A stretch of 64,000 nt of DNA from Promicromonospora soli (GTDB lineage: Bacteria; Actinomycetota; Actinomycetes; Actinomycetales; Cellulomonadaceae): assembly GCF_014653785.1 (NCBI RefSeq), contig NZ_BNAS01000008.1, positions 98,437 through 162,436 on the forward strand, in the 5' to 3' direction. Both the position numbers and the translations under genes were made by a program. Below, one piece after another: positions 32,630 through 41,131 of this stretch (positions are counted from its first letter, which is position 1; each line of letters opens with the position of its first letter). The notes under the pieces are model-generated. The model ran no database searches and had not been told where the DNA came from. It saw only the letters and a program-made list of their open reading frames with translations.

Positions 32630-33708
32630 GCCAGGACCTCCTTCTTGGTCGTGTCTTCGCTGGTCGAGTGTTCGCCGGTCGGGTGTTCGCCGGTTTCGAG
32701 AGGCTCAACCCCCGGCGTGTCGACGACTGCCGTCTCCCGGAGGCTGCGGCCGGTGAGGCCGAGGAAGACGTCGTCGAGCGTGGGCCGTGCGACGTCCACG
32801 CGGCTGACCTGGAGCCCGGCGCCGTCCGCCGCGCGGAGCAGCCCCGGCGTCGCGCCGGGCCCGTCCGCGGTGCGGATCTCGACGGTGCTCGCCTCGCGGC
32901 CCGCCTCGCCGGATGTCTCGACGCGCACCGAGCGGGTGCCCGGTGCGCGTTCCGCGACGGCGGCGAGCGCCGCCGCGTGCTCGGGCGCCACCCGGAGGGT
33001 GACGAGGTCGCCCGCCAGCTCGGCCTTCAGAGCGTCGGCGGTGTCGTCGGCGATGACCTGCCCGTGGTCCACCACGATGACGCGCTCGGCGAACGTGTCC
33101 GCCTCGTCGAGGTAGTGCGTGGTCAGCACGATGGTCATGGGCTCGGCGGCCGCGGTGCGCATCCGCAGGATGTGCTCCCAGAGGTTGGCGCGGTTGTGCG
33201 GGTCCAGCCCGGTCGACGGCTCGTCGAGGAACAGCAGCGACGGCTCGTGGACGAGGCCGACGGCCACGTCGAGGCGGCGCTTCTGGCCGCCCGACAGGCT
33301 CTCCACCTTGCGGTCGGCCTGCTCGGTCAGGTCGAGGGCCTCGAGCAGCTCGTTCGCGCGGTCCCGGGCCCGACGCCGGTCGAGGCCGTAGATCTCGCCC
33401 TGGGTGACGAGCTCGTCGCGGACGAGCTGGGACGCTCCGGCGGCGCCGCCCTGGCCCACGTAGCCGATGGCGGCGCGGACCCGGTCGGGGTGCGCGACGA
33501 CGTCGTACCCCGCCACCTCCGCGGTGCCCGCCGTCGGCGGGATGAGCGTGGTCAGCATGCGCAGCGTCGTGGTCTTTCCGGCGCCGTTGGGGCCGAGCAC
33601 GGCCACGAGCTCGCCTGGCTCGACGTCGAGCGAGATGCCGCGCACGGCGTGGACGGTTTGGGTACGGCCCACCACGAAGTCCTTGGTGAGCGCTCGGGTG
33701 CGGATCAC
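32626..33708 (-). CDS. ABC transporter ATP-binding protein (DrrA-like)
   Basis: This 360-residue ATPase has Walker A 'GPNGAGKTTTLRML', signature 'LSGGQKRRLDVAVGLVHEPSLLFLDEPSTGLDP' and switch His in 'IVLTTHYLDEAD'. Beyond the nucleotide-binding domain is a 100-residue C-terminal regulatory extension ending 'RPTLDDVFLGLTGRSLRE', typical of DrrA. It is first gene of the exporter operon and divergent from a WYL regulator across 91 bases. Confidence 0.92.
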   Translation of the reverse strand: MIRTRALTKDFVVGRTQTVHAVRGISLDVEPGELVAVLGPNGAGKTTTLRMLTTLIPPTAGTAEVAGYDVVAHPDRVRAAIGYVGQGGAAGASQLVRDELVTQGEIYGLDRRRARDRANELLEALDLTEQADRKVESLSGGQKRRLDVAVGLVHEPSLLFLDEPSTGLDPHNRANLWEHILRMRTAAAEPMTIVLTTHYLDEADTFAERVIVVDHGQVIADDTADALKAELAGDLVTLRVAPEHAAALAAVAERAPGTRSVRVETSGEAGREASTVEIRTADGPGATPGLLRAADGAGLQVSRVDVARPTLDDVFLGLTGRSLRETAVVDTPGVEPLETGEHPTGEHSTSEDTTKKEVLA

Positions 33709-33799
33709 GGTGTCTCCTTCTTGCGGTCTCGGTTACCTGCCCCAGCCTTCCGGCAGTAGCGGTCAGGTCCTGTCCTCTACCGCATGCGATCCTGGTTTC

Positions 33800-34789
33800 G
33801 TGCTCGAAACCTCCGGACGCCTCCTCGCCCTGCTGTCGCTGCTCCAGGCACGCCGGGACTGGCCCGGCGCGCTCCTCGCCGACCGGCTCGGCGTCAGCCC
33901 GCGCACGGTGCGGCGCGACGTCGACCGGCTCCGTGAGCTCGGCTACCCCGTCAATGCCACCAAGGGGCCCGACGGCGGCTACCGCCTCGACGCCGGCGCG
34001 GACCTCCCGCCGCTGCTGTTCGACGACGAGCAGGCGGTGGCCGTCGCCGTCGCGCTGCGTACCGGCACCATCCCGGGGGCGGAGGAGGGGGCCTTGCGGG
34101 CGCTGGCCACCATCCGCCAGGTCATGCCGGCCCGGCTCCGGGCGCGCCTGGACGCGCTCGAGGTGACCACCGTGCGGCGTCGGCCCGGGCGTGACGAGCC
34201 GGCCGTGGAACCCGACCTGCTCCTGGCGCTCGGCTCGGCGTGCCAGGCGCGCGAGGTCGTGCGGTTCGACTACGAGGGCGGCAGCATGGCGCCCGTGGGC
34301 GAGGGCGACAACGCCTTCCGGCCGCCGCGCAGGGTCGAGCCGCACCACCTCGTGACGTCGGAGGGGCGCTGGTATCTCGTCGCGTTCGACCTCGACCGCG
34401 ACGACTGGCGGCTCTTCCGGGTGGACCGGATGACGCTCCGTTCCGGCACCGGCCCGCGGTTCGTCCGCCGGGAGGTGCCCGGCGGCTCCGTCGCCGGGTT
34501 TGTCGGCTCGCGGATCAGCGGATCGCCGTCGCCCGTGCGCGGCGAGGTGGTGCTCCACGCGCGCGCCGCCGACATCGCCCCGTGGGTCGGTGGCCAGGGC
34601 CTGTGCGAGCCGCTGCCGGACGTCGACGGCGTGCCCCGGTGCCGCGTGGTGCTGGGCTCGTGGTCCTGGGGCGGGCTGGCCGGGCGGCTCGGCGCCTTCG
34701 ACGTGCCGTTCGAGGTGGTGGGCCCGCCCGAGCTCGTCGAGGCGGCGCGGGAGCTGGCCGGCCGCTACGCCGCGGCGGTGCCGCGGTAG
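33800..34789 (+). CDS. HTH-WYL transcriptional regulator (YafY family)
   Basis: This 329-residue protein has an N-terminal HTH_11 ('ETSGRLLALLSLLQARRDWPGALLADRLGVSPRTVRRDVDRLRELGYPV'), a middle helical region, and a WYL domain 'REVVRFDYEGG' to 'RRVEPHHLVTSEGRWYLVAFDLDRDDWRLFRVDRM'. The WYL C-terminal extension follows. WYL domains sense nucleic acid or small ligands. It begins at GTG 33800 with little leader. Its divergence from the Drr-like exporter genes makes it their probable regulator. Confidence 0.9.
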   Translation: MLETSGRLLALLSLLQARRDWPGALLADRLGVSPRTVRRDVDRLRELGYPVNATKGPDGGYRLDAGADLPPLLFDDEQAVAVAVALRTGTIPGAEEGALRALATIRQVMPARLRARLDALEVTTVRRRPGRDEPAVEPDLLLALGSACQAREVVRFDYEGGSMAPVGEGDNAFRPPRRVEPHHLVTSEGRWYLVAFDLDRDDWRLFRVDRMTLRSGTGPRFVRREVPGGSVAGFVGSRISGSPSPVRGEVVLHARAADIAPWVGGQGLCEPLPDVDGVPRCRVVLGSWSWGGLAGRLGAFDVPFEVVGPPELVEAARELAGRYAAAVPR

Positions 34790-34887
34790 GCGCCACCTGC
34801 GAGAAGGCACGTGGGGCGGATCACGCACCGGTCCGTGCGCGCAGTATGTTGTGCCCGTTCCTCGCCGGCACAACAGAGAGCGTGCGC

Positions 34888-35412
34888 ATGACGAATCTGT
34901 CCGACTTCAGCGACGACGAGCTTGCCCAGATCCTGGACGCCCCGGGGGCAGTGCTGAAGGGCGCCACCCTCGCCGACGGGAGACCGGGGCCGATCCGGTT
35001 CATCAGGGAGCTCGCGTCCGGCGCCAAGGTGTTCCGGGAGGCCCAGGTGCACGAGAACGCGTTCGTGCAGTCAGTGGCGGCGGCGCTGCGCGACCGGGAG
35101 GCCTCGGCGGCGAAGGACGGCGGTCCGGGGTCGGAGGACGGCGCGGAGCCGGCGGCGGACGGGTCGGTGCTTCCCGACCCTGAGGGGGAGGCAGCCAGGG
35201 CGGTCGAGCTGACCGCGGCCTCGGTCGCCCTGCTCCGAGGGCGGGCGGACGAGAAGGACGTCGACGCGTACGGCGAGTGGCTGATCCGCATCGCCACGCA
35301 GGTCGCCAAGGCCACCAGGTCCAAGGACGGCGGCTTCTTCAGCAAGCGGGTCACGGTCTCCGCGGACGAGCAGGCCTTCATCGAGAAGCTCACGGCCGCC
35401 GTGGGCCGCTGA
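34888..35412 (+). CDS. Uncharacterised protein with a C-terminal GGFFSKRVT motif
   Basis: This 174-residue soluble protein has an N-terminal region 'MTNLSDFSDDELAQILDAPGAVLKGATLADG' and an acidic Pro/Gly/Ala-rich linker. The C-terminal helical part is 'GRADEKDVDAYGEWLIRIATQVAKATRSKDGGFFSKRVTVSADEQAFIEKLTAAVGR'. That end resembles a motif seen at the C-terminus of TerB-like helical proteins of actinobacteria, where GGFxG...VS.xE recurs, but this is a weak resemblance. ATG 34888 has GAGAG upstream. No functional context is visible. A strong hairpin terminator follows. Confidence 0.6.
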   Translation: MTNLSDFSDDELAQILDAPGAVLKGATLADGRPGPIRFIRELASGAKVFREAQVHENAFVQSVAAALRDREASAAKDGGPGSEDGAEPAADGSVLPDPEGEAARAVELTAASVALLRGRADEKDVDAYGEWLIRIATQVAKATRSKDGGFFSKRVTVSADEQAFIEKLTAAVGR

Positions 35413-35428
35413 CGGGCCGGACCGGAAA

Positions 35429-35462
35429 GTGCCCGGGGCGGGGCCTGGCCCGCCCCGGGCAC
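35429..35462. terminator. Bidirectional terminator hairpin
   Basis: 14-base perfect arms gtgcccggggcggg and cccgccccgggcac surround a 6-base loop between convergent genes (ends at 35412 and 35475). Confidence 0.8.
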
Positions 35463-35474
35463 CTGCCTAGCCGG

Positions 35475-36251
35475 TCAGCCGGTGATACGGAGGAACGTCG
35501 GGCTGGACTGCCAGATTGCCGTGTACCGGACGGTCTTCCCGGGGACCGGTGCCTCGATCTGCATGCCGTCACCCGCGTAGATCGCGATGTGTCCGGGGCT
35601 CCAGATCAGGTCGCCCGGCTGGGCGTCGGCCCACGAGACCTCGGTGCCGGCGTACCGCTGCTCCGAGGACGTGCGCGGCAGGTCGATGCCGACCTGCGCG
35701 TACACGTAGGACGTGAACCCGGAGCAGTCGAAACCGTCGGGGGTGGTGCCGGCCCAGAGATACGGCACACCGAGGTACCGCATGGCGATCGACACGACCG
35801 CGGAGCCCGCGGCGGAGTCCGGGATCTCGATCGCCGCCGCCGCCTCCGCGGCTGCCTCGTCAGCGGCCTCGGCGGCAAGCTGCGCCTGGTACTCGTCGTT
35901 CTCCTCGGCGGAGGTGACGGAGACGGCCGACCGCTCGACCTTCAGCTCCGCATCGGTGGCGACGGTCACCATCGGCGCGGCGGAGACCGACTCCTTGGCC
36001 TGGGCGGTCAGGGCGTTCAGGTCGGCGCTGTCGAGCTTCGCGGTGACGACGTCGGTGCTCGGCATGGCCTGCGCCGGAGAGCTGACCATCGAGATCAGCA
36101 GACCGGAGCCCGCTGCCGCCAGGGCGCCTCGCTTGGCCACGACCGCCACCTGCGCGCCGGCGGTCAGGGCCATGGGGACGAGGGTCGCACGACGGGCAGC
36201 CCGGTGACGTCCACGGCCTGGGGCCGCGGGGAGAACGGTGTTGCGCTCCAT
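35475..36251 (-). CDS. Secreted NlpC/P60 peptidoglycan hydrolase
   Basis: This 258-residue cell-wall hydrolase cuts within peptide stems. A basic N-terminus and a hydrophobic stretch ending 'VSSPAQAM' (about 25-60) form the export signal. An Ala/Glu-rich helical spacer (120-145) leads to the catalytic domain: 'AMRYLGVPYLWAGTTPDGFDCSGFTSYVYAQVG' (catalytic Cys), then 'DAQPGDLIWSPGHIAIYAGDGMQIEA' (catalytic His). ATG 36251 was chosen with AGAAAGG upstream. Similar genes are often under a c-di-AMP riboswitch, but I see no such element in the 110-base leader. Confidence 0.92.
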   Translation of the reverse strand: MERNTVLPAAPGRGRHRAARRATLVPMALTAGAQVAVVAKRGALAAAGSGLLISMVSSPAQAMPSTDVVTAKLDSADLNALTAQAKESVSAAPMVTVATDAELKVERSAVSVTSAEENDEYQAQLAAEAADEAAAEAAAAIEIPDSAAGSAVVSIAMRYLGVPYLWAGTTPDGFDCSGFTSYVYAQVGIDLPRTSSEQRYAGTEVSWADAQPGDLIWSPGHIAIYAGDGMQIEAPVPGKTVRYTAIWQSSPTFLRITG

Positions 36252-36355
36252 AGGTGTGATGGACCTTTCTTCTCGGGGAGAACCACACACGCGAACCCCT
36301 GGGTGGGCACGCGCGATCGGCCGACGCCGTACGGGCGCCGGCTGCTGCGGTTCTT

Positions 36356-36802
36356 CTAGGTCCGAGAGATCCCGAGCGCGTGCAGGGACGGTGCGGTCCC
36401 GACCGGTGCGGCGGGCAGCGCCCACCGGGCCATGAACGCCCAGACCGGTACCAGGCGCATGACCGCCGCCCGTTTGGGGACCACGACGGCGAGCAGTGCG
36501 ACGAGCACCATCAGGCACAGCGTCGCGGCGTCGTGGTGGCTGCCGCACCCGGGCGAGCAGTCGCCGTCGCTCTCCTCGGCGATGGTGAGGCCATGGGAGT
36601 GCGCGGCGGAGGCCTGCACCGCGGTCTCGGCGGAGTCGGTGTGGTGGTCCGCCACGGCGACGACGGGCGCGGAGTGCGCGTTCGCCACGCTCGTCGCGTG
36701 CACGAGCCCGACGCCGAAGACCAGAGTCATGATGACCAGCACGCGCGCCAGCCCTCGCCTACGGTCGGCGAGCAGCGAGCGGAATGTGGTCAAGAGGCCC
36801 AT
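36356..36802 (-). CDS. Small His-rich membrane protein (DUF6153-like)
   Basis: This protein of about 148 residues has a first hydrophobic segment 'RVLVIMTLVFGVGLVHATSV' and an extracytoplasmic loop rich in His ('HHTDSAETAVQASAAHSHG', 'CSPGCGSHHDA'). A second segment is 'LCLMVLVALLAVVV'. The layout recalls small actinobacterial DUF6153-type membrane proteins often found near metal-handling genes. No ribosome-binding site is clear; GTG 36823 is an alternative start. Cys and His residues suggest metal binding, which is inference. Confidence 0.55.
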   Translation of the reverse strand: MGLLTTFRSLLADRRRGLARVLVIMTLVFGVGLVHATSVANAHSAPVVAVADHHTDSAETAVQASAAHSHGLTIAEESDGDCSPGCGSHHDAATLCLMVLVALLAVVVPKRAAVMRLVPVWAFMARWALPAAPVGTAPSLHALGISRT

Positions 36803-36925
36803 GTCGACCACAAGGATAGCCACATCATCGGAGCGGGCGATGTGCAGCGCCGCGGTCGAGCGCCCCAGTAGTGTTGTGGCCTGCGTGACGTTGTCCCAGG
36901 TCGATGGCTGTTTTCAGGAGGTTCG

Positions 36926-37612
36926 GTGCGGCGGGTCGAGCAGTTCTTGTGGGACCGGGACGCGGAGACGGTGCGGAGCGGAGCGTTCGGCATCGCCGTC
37001 GTCGCCTACTCGATACTCGTGGTCTCGACCAGTGCGCAGACGGGCGACATCCACCCGGTCGTGCAGGTGCTCCTCGCGGCGGTGTCGCTCGCGGGGATCG
37101 TCGCGCTCGTCGAGGGAGCGGCCCGCCGCCTCCGTACCAGGGCGGTGCGCGGCATCTGGATGTACCGGTCGTCGTCGTCGAACTGGGGACTGGCCGAGAT
37201 CTCCGGCCGCCGGAACGGCCTGTACTACTCGGTCCAGCTCTTCGCGGACGAGGAGTCGCTCCTCGCGTGCTACCGCGGCGAAGGGACGAACTGGCACTCG
37301 TTCCTCGGGCACACGGAGTCGACCTTCGTGGAGTTCAGCGAGCGGCAGCTGCACATCCGCTACGAGGTGAACTACACCGGACCGCAGTACCCGAGCAGGG
37401 CCGGCTTCCTGGTCCTTCAGCCCATCGGCCGTGAGGGCTACGACCGGATGGTGGGCTACTGGACGTCCACCACCGCATCCGACGGGACGTCGAGCGGGCG
37501 GCTCATGTTCGTGCGTCCGCCTGCCGACGGCACCGGCCCCACCATGCTGGACCCGGGGGAGGAGCCCGTCGCAGGAGACCGGTCCGACGGCGACAGAGGG
37601 AGCGACCGATGA
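36926..37612 (+). CDS. Two-TM, beta-rich protein resembling Cap15/S-2TM-beta effectors
   Basis: This 228-residue protein has two hydrophobic helices (about 18-38 'SGAFGIAVVAYSILVVSTSA' and 44-66). An all-beta domain of about 130 residues follows: 'GIWMYRSSSSNWGLAEISG', 'LYYSVQLFADEESLLACYRGEG', 'STFVEFSERQLHIRYEVNYTG', 'AGFLVLQP', 'DRMVGYWTSTTASDGTSSGRLMFVRP'. This order (W..Y start, S/T-rich strands, L.Y.Y-like strand, G.YW/T....G strand) recalls the beta-barrel of CBASS Cap15-type membrane effectors. The match is from pattern only. No CD-NTase gene is nearby. Its TGA overlaps the next gene's ATG by four bases. The start is GTG with AGGAGG four bases before. Confidence 0.5.
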   Translation: MRRVEQFLWDRDAETVRSGAFGIAVVAYSILVVSTSAQTGDIHPVVQVLLAAVSLAGIVALVEGAARRLRTRAVRGIWMYRSSSSNWGLAEISGRRNGLYYSVQLFADEESLLACYRGEGTNWHSFLGHTESTFVEFSERQLHIRYEVNYTGPQYPSRAGFLVLQPIGREGYDRMVGYWTSTTASDGTSSGRLMFVRPPADGTGPTMLDPGEEPVAGDRSDGDRGSDR

Positions 37613-38616
37613 ACCGTGTCGGAGTGCTCGGGCTGGGGCAGATCGGCGGGTCGATCGGCAAGAACCTGGTCCGAGGGGGCCTGGCCGTCGCGGGGTACGA
37701 CCCCGACCCTGGGACGCGAGCCATGGCCGCCGACGCCGGCATAGCGGTCCACTCCAGCGTCGGGGACTGGCTGGGCGCTCAGGATCTCGTCGTCGTCGCC
37801 GCCCCGATCGACCAGCTCGCCGCGTCGTTCGCCGAGGTCAGGGCCTGGTCGGTGCCTGGCCAGACGGTCATCGACGTCGCCAGCGTGAAGGGCGAGGTGC
37901 ACGAGATCGCCCGGTCGGCCGGCCTCGGCGGGAGCTTCGTCGGGTGCCACCCGATGGCGGGCAAGGCCGAGGTGGGGTTCGAGGTCTCCGACGCAGACCT
38001 GCTCAGCGGGATCTCGTGGGCGGTCACGGCCGACGACACCACACCCGCTCCCGCCACCCGTGCGATGATCCGCTTCCTGATGCGGCACTTCTCCGCGCGG
38101 ATCAGCGTGCTGGACCCGGTGACGCACGACCAGGCGGTCGCGACGATCAGCCATACGCCGCACGTGCTCGCCTCGGCCCTGCTCGCGTCCCTGGGCAGCG
38201 TCGACAGCCCGAGGGCGGCCGCCGTGCTCGCGGCCGGGTCCTTCCGGGACGGGACGCGGGTCGCCGGGACGGGCACGCACCGGACGGCCAACATGGTCGT
38301 GCACAACGCGGCGAGCGTGGCCGGCGACCTCGACGCCCTGATCAAGTCGCTGGCCGAGCTGCGCGGGTACCTCGGCGGGGTGGACCAGGGGGCAGACCCG
38401 GTGGCGATCGAGCAATGGTTCGACGCGTCGCGCGAGGTCCGCGAGACCTACCTCGGCTCGGGCCTGGAGGCCGTCCGGCTCCCGCTCGACTGCGACGTCG
38501 CGTCCCTCGTCGGCCACGGCAAGGCCGGCTGGCTGGTCGTCGCCGTCGACGGCGAGGAGCTCGTCCTCGAACGCGGCGGGGCGAACCGGGCGTTCGCCGC
38601 GCCGGTGTCCGGCTGA
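37609..38616 (+). CDS. Prephenate dehydrogenase-like protein (TyrA family)
   Basis: This 335-residue NAD(P)-dependent dehydrogenase has the Rossmann start 'VGVLGLGQIGGSIGKNLVRGG', 'VASVKGEVHEIA' and 'GSFVGCHPMAGKAEVGF'. The TyrA helical-domain marks are 'HDQAVATISHTPHVLASALLASLG' and 'GSFRDGTRVAGTGTHRTANMVVHN'. Authentic TyrA oxidatively decarboxylates prephenate in tyrosine synthesis. No aromatic-pathway genes (cmk, aroA, pheA) surround it, and it is coupled to a 2-TM beta protein, so it may be a second, specialised copy. A C-terminal stretch of about 60 residues beyond the core reads 'PLDCDVASLVGHGKAGWLVVAVDGEELVLERGG'. Confidence 0.85.
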   Translation: MNRVGVLGLGQIGGSIGKNLVRGGLAVAGYDPDPGTRAMAADAGIAVHSSVGDWLGAQDLVVVAAPIDQLAASFAEVRAWSVPGQTVIDVASVKGEVHEIARSAGLGGSFVGCHPMAGKAEVGFEVSDADLLSGISWAVTADDTTPAPATRAMIRFLMRHFSARISVLDPVTHDQAVATISHTPHVLASALLASLGSVDSPRAAAVLAAGSFRDGTRVAGTGTHRTANMVVHNAASVAGDLDALIKSLAELRGYLGGVDQGADPVAIEQWFDASREVRETYLGSGLEAVRLPLDCDVASLVGHGKAGWLVVAVDGEELVLERGGANRAFAAPVSG

Positions 38617-38632
38617 CTCGCGCCGGATCGGC

Positions 38633-39328
38633 TCAGGCCGGCCGCTGCCGCTCGTACTCGAGCTCCGGCCGCCCGCGGGCCCCGTACCGCGGCGCGCGGG
38701 TGGCGACGCCGCGGTCGGCGAGGTACTCCAGGTAGCGGCGTGCGGTGATGCGCGCCAGGTGGAGCTCGTCCGCCACCTCGCTCGCCGACAGCGCGCCGGG
38801 CTGCCGGGCGAGCAGGTCGGACACGGCGTCCAGCGTGTCCTGGGACAGGCCCTTCGGGAGCCCGGCGGCGTTGGACGTGCGCAGCGCCGCGAACGCCGTG
38901 TCCACCTCGCGCTGGCTGAGCGTGGAGACGGGCGAGCGCATCTGGTCGAAGTACTTGCGGTACGCGCCGAGCTTCTCGGCGAACAGCCCGAACGCGAACG
39001 GCTTGATGAGGTACTGCACGACGCCGATGGCGACGGCCTCGCGCACCGTCTCGAGCTCGCGGGCCGCGGTCACGGCGATGACGTCCACCACCAGGCCGGC
39101 CGCGCGCAGCTGGCGGCACAGGACCAGGCCGTGCCGGTCGGGCAGGTTCATGTCCAGCAGGAGCAGGTGCACCTCCTGCCCGGCGGCCTGCGCGTCGCGC
39201 AGCGCGCGGACGGTCTCGCCCGCCGTGTGCACCACCCCGGCGAGCTCGAAGCCGTCCACGCGGCGCACGTACTCGCCGTGCGCCTCGGCGGTGCGGTGGT
39301 CGTCCTCCACCACCAGGACCCGGATCAC
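38633..39328 (-). CDS. Response regulator, CitB/DcuR family
   Basis: This 231-residue protein has a receiver domain 'IRVLVVEDDHRTAEAHGEYV' with phospho-Asp in 'LLLLDMNLPDRHGL', Thr in 'IAVTAA' and Lys in 'LIKPFAFGLF'. A C-terminal HTH follows ('LSASEVADELHLARITARRYLEYLADRGV'). This is the standard partner of CitA/DcuS kinases. Its GTG start overlaps the kinase stop (GTGA), so they are co-transcribed. Likely target is the divergent dctA gene beyond the kinase. Confidence 0.92.
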   Translation of the reverse strand: MIRVLVVEDDHRTAEAHGEYVRRVDGFELAGVVHTAGETVRALRDAQAAGQEVHLLLLDMNLPDRHGLVLCRQLRAAGLVVDVIAVTAARELETVREAVAIGVVQYLIKPFAFGLFAEKLGAYRKYFDQMRSPVSTLSQREVDTAFAALRTSNAAGLPKGLSQDTLDAVSDLLARQPGALSASEVADELHLARITARRYLEYLADRGVATRAPRYGARGRPELEYERQRPA

Positions 39329-41004
39329 AGGCGACCCACCGAGCCGCTCACCCGGGCGGGCGGGGGCGACGGCGGGGACGCCGCGGGGCGGGGGAGCGTG
39401 ACCGTGAAGACCGCCCCTGCGCCGCTGGACACCTCGATCCCGCCGCCGAGGCTCTCGACCACCTGGCGCACGAGCGCGAGACCGTAGCCTCGGCCGCCGG
39501 CCGCGGCGTCCTTGGTGCTCCAGCCGGGGTCGAAGATCTGGTCCAGGTCGGCGTCGGCGATGCCGGGTCCGCTGTCTGAGACCTGGAACACCAGGGAACC
39601 GTCGTCGCCGTTGGCGAGGTAGACCTCGACCCACGCCGGCTCCGGCGTGCCCTCCAGGGCGCGGGCCGCCGCGGCGTCTATCGCGTTGTCGATGAGGTTG
39701 CCCAGGATCGTGACGACGTCCACGGGCTCCAGCCAGTGCGTGCCCGGCGCCAGGTGCGTCTCGAAGTGCATCTCCACGGCGCGTTCGCGCGCCTGCGCGG
39801 CCTTGCCCAGGACGAGCGCGGCGATGACCGGCTCCTCGATCGCCTCCACGACGCGGTCCGTGAGCCGCTGGCCGAGCTCCCGTTCGCCGGCGACGAACCG
39901 CAGGGCCTCGTCGCTGCGGCCCAGCTCGATGAGCGTGGCGATCGTGTGCAGGCGGTTGCTGAAGTCGTGGGTCTGGGCACGCAGCGCCTCCGAGATGGTG
40001 CGCACCGAGGACAGCTCGCCGGTGACACGCTGCAGCTCGGTGCGGTCCCGCAGGGACACGATCTCGCCGACGTTCCGGCCGGCGGCCGCGGCGGTGTCGC
40101 GGCCCACGAGCAGCACCCGGTCGCCGACGCGGACCGGCCCCTCCGGCGCGGTGCCGGCCAGGATGTCGTGGACGGCCGGGGACAGCCGCGGGTCGGCCAC
40201 GGCGAAGGGGGCCGCGAGGTCCGGGACGTCGAGCAGGCGCAGCGCCTCGTCGTTGGCGAGGACTACCGTGCCGTCCTCGACGAGCAGCATGCCCTCCTCG
40301 ACCGAGTGCAGCACCGCCTCGTGCGCGGTGAAGAGGTGGGCCAGCTCGTCCGGGCCCTTGCTCTCCGTGATCCGGTCGAGCCGGCGCGCGAGCAGGGCCG
40401 CGGCGACGGCACCGGCGCCGAACGCCAGGAGCGTCCCGACGCCGACGATCACCAGGCGCGGGACGATGCTGTCCCACAGCCGGTCGAGCGTCACCCCGGC
40501 CGACACGAGGCCCACCACCTCGCCGTCGTCCGTCATGATGGGGACGACGGCGCGCACCGACGGGCCGAGGGTGCCGTCATAGACCTCGGTGAACGACTCA
40601 CCACGGAGCGCCGGGGCCGTGCTGCCCACGAACGGGCGGCCGATCTGCCACGGGTTGCGGTGCGTGTAGCGCGTGCGGTCGGTGTCCATGACGGTCAGGT
40701 AGTCGATCTCGGTGGTCGCCATGACGCGCTCGGCGTACGGCTGGAGCTCCGCCGACGCGTCGGCGACCGAGCCGGCGCGGTCCGTCTCGGCGGCCGCGTG
40801 CGCGCGGGCGACCGTGTCGATCACCAGCGAGTCCGCCGCCACCGTGGCCGCGAGGTCCGTGCTCTCCTTGCCCGCGTAGGTCTGCGCCGTGGACCGGGCA
40901 TCGAGCACCAGGAGCCCGAACACGACGACGGCGCCCACGAACAGCAGCGCCGTGTGCATGGCGAGGAACCACCTCGCGATACTCGCACCTCGTCGTTGCG
41001 CCAC
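39325..41004 (-). CDS. Sensor histidine kinase, CitA/DcuS family
   Basis: This 559-residue membrane sensor has TM1 near residues 11-33 and a periplasmic PDC/Cache domain with 'DYLTVMDTDRTRYTHRNPWQIGRPFVGS', the C4-dicarboxylate/citrate-binding type. TM2 lies at about 180-202, followed by a PAS domain and a degenerate H-box 'RAQTHDFSNRLHTIATLIELGR'. The HATPase has N-box 'NLIDNAIDAA', 'DSGPGIADADLDQIFDPGWSTK' and 'GRGYGLALVRQVVESLGG'. It presumably senses dicarboxylates outside the cell and, through its regulator, controls dctA. Confidence 0.93.
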   Translation of the reverse strand: MAQRRGASIARWFLAMHTALLFVGAVVVFGLLVLDARSTAQTYAGKESTDLAATVAADSLVIDTVARAHAAAETDRAGSVADASAELQPYAERVMATTEIDYLTVMDTDRTRYTHRNPWQIGRPFVGSTAPALRGESFTEVYDGTLGPSVRAVVPIMTDDGEVVGLVSAGVTLDRLWDSIVPRLVIVGVGTLLAFGAGAVAAALLARRLDRITESKGPDELAHLFTAHEAVLHSVEEGMLLVEDGTVVLANDEALRLLDVPDLAAPFAVADPRLSPAVHDILAGTAPEGPVRVGDRVLLVGRDTAAAAGRNVGEIVSLRDRTELQRVTGELSSVRTISEALRAQTHDFSNRLHTIATLIELGRSDEALRFVAGERELGQRLTDRVVEAIEEPVIAALVLGKAAQARERAVEMHFETHLAPGTHWLEPVDVVTILGNLIDNAIDAAAARALEGTPEPAWVEVYLANGDDGSLVFQVSDSGPGIADADLDQIFDPGWSTKDAAAGGRGYGLALVRQVVESLGGGIEVSSGAGAVFTVTLPRPAASPPSPPPARVSGSVGRL

Positions 41005-41038
41005 GGACCCATTGTCGCCTGGCCGAGCCGCCGGGAAT

Positions 41039-41072
41039 ACCGCCTGAGAACACTATGTACGCAATAGGCGGT
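41039..41072. promoter_or_regulatory. Inverted repeat between sensor kinase and dctA
   Basis: 7-base arms accgcct (41039-41045) and aggcggt (41066-41072) with a 20-base AT-richer spacer lie in the 127-base divergent region. This is a plausible response-regulator site. Confidence 0.45.
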
Positions 41073-41131
41073 TTCGCTGCTGTCCCCAGCACTCTTGTCA
41101 CGACCACACAGCGTTGTGAGAGGAACACACC

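Noticed and set aside
36252-36355. Possible c-di-AMP riboswitch before the NlpC/P60 gene
   Set aside because: The leader is short and lacks the conserved junction sequences of that riboswitch; only a weak GGGG/CCCC stem is visible.
36926-38616. A complete CBASS operon around the Cap15-like gene
   Set aside because: No CD-NTase, Cap2/Cap3 or other CBASS gene is present within 10 kb on either side; only the effector-like membrane gene resembles the system.
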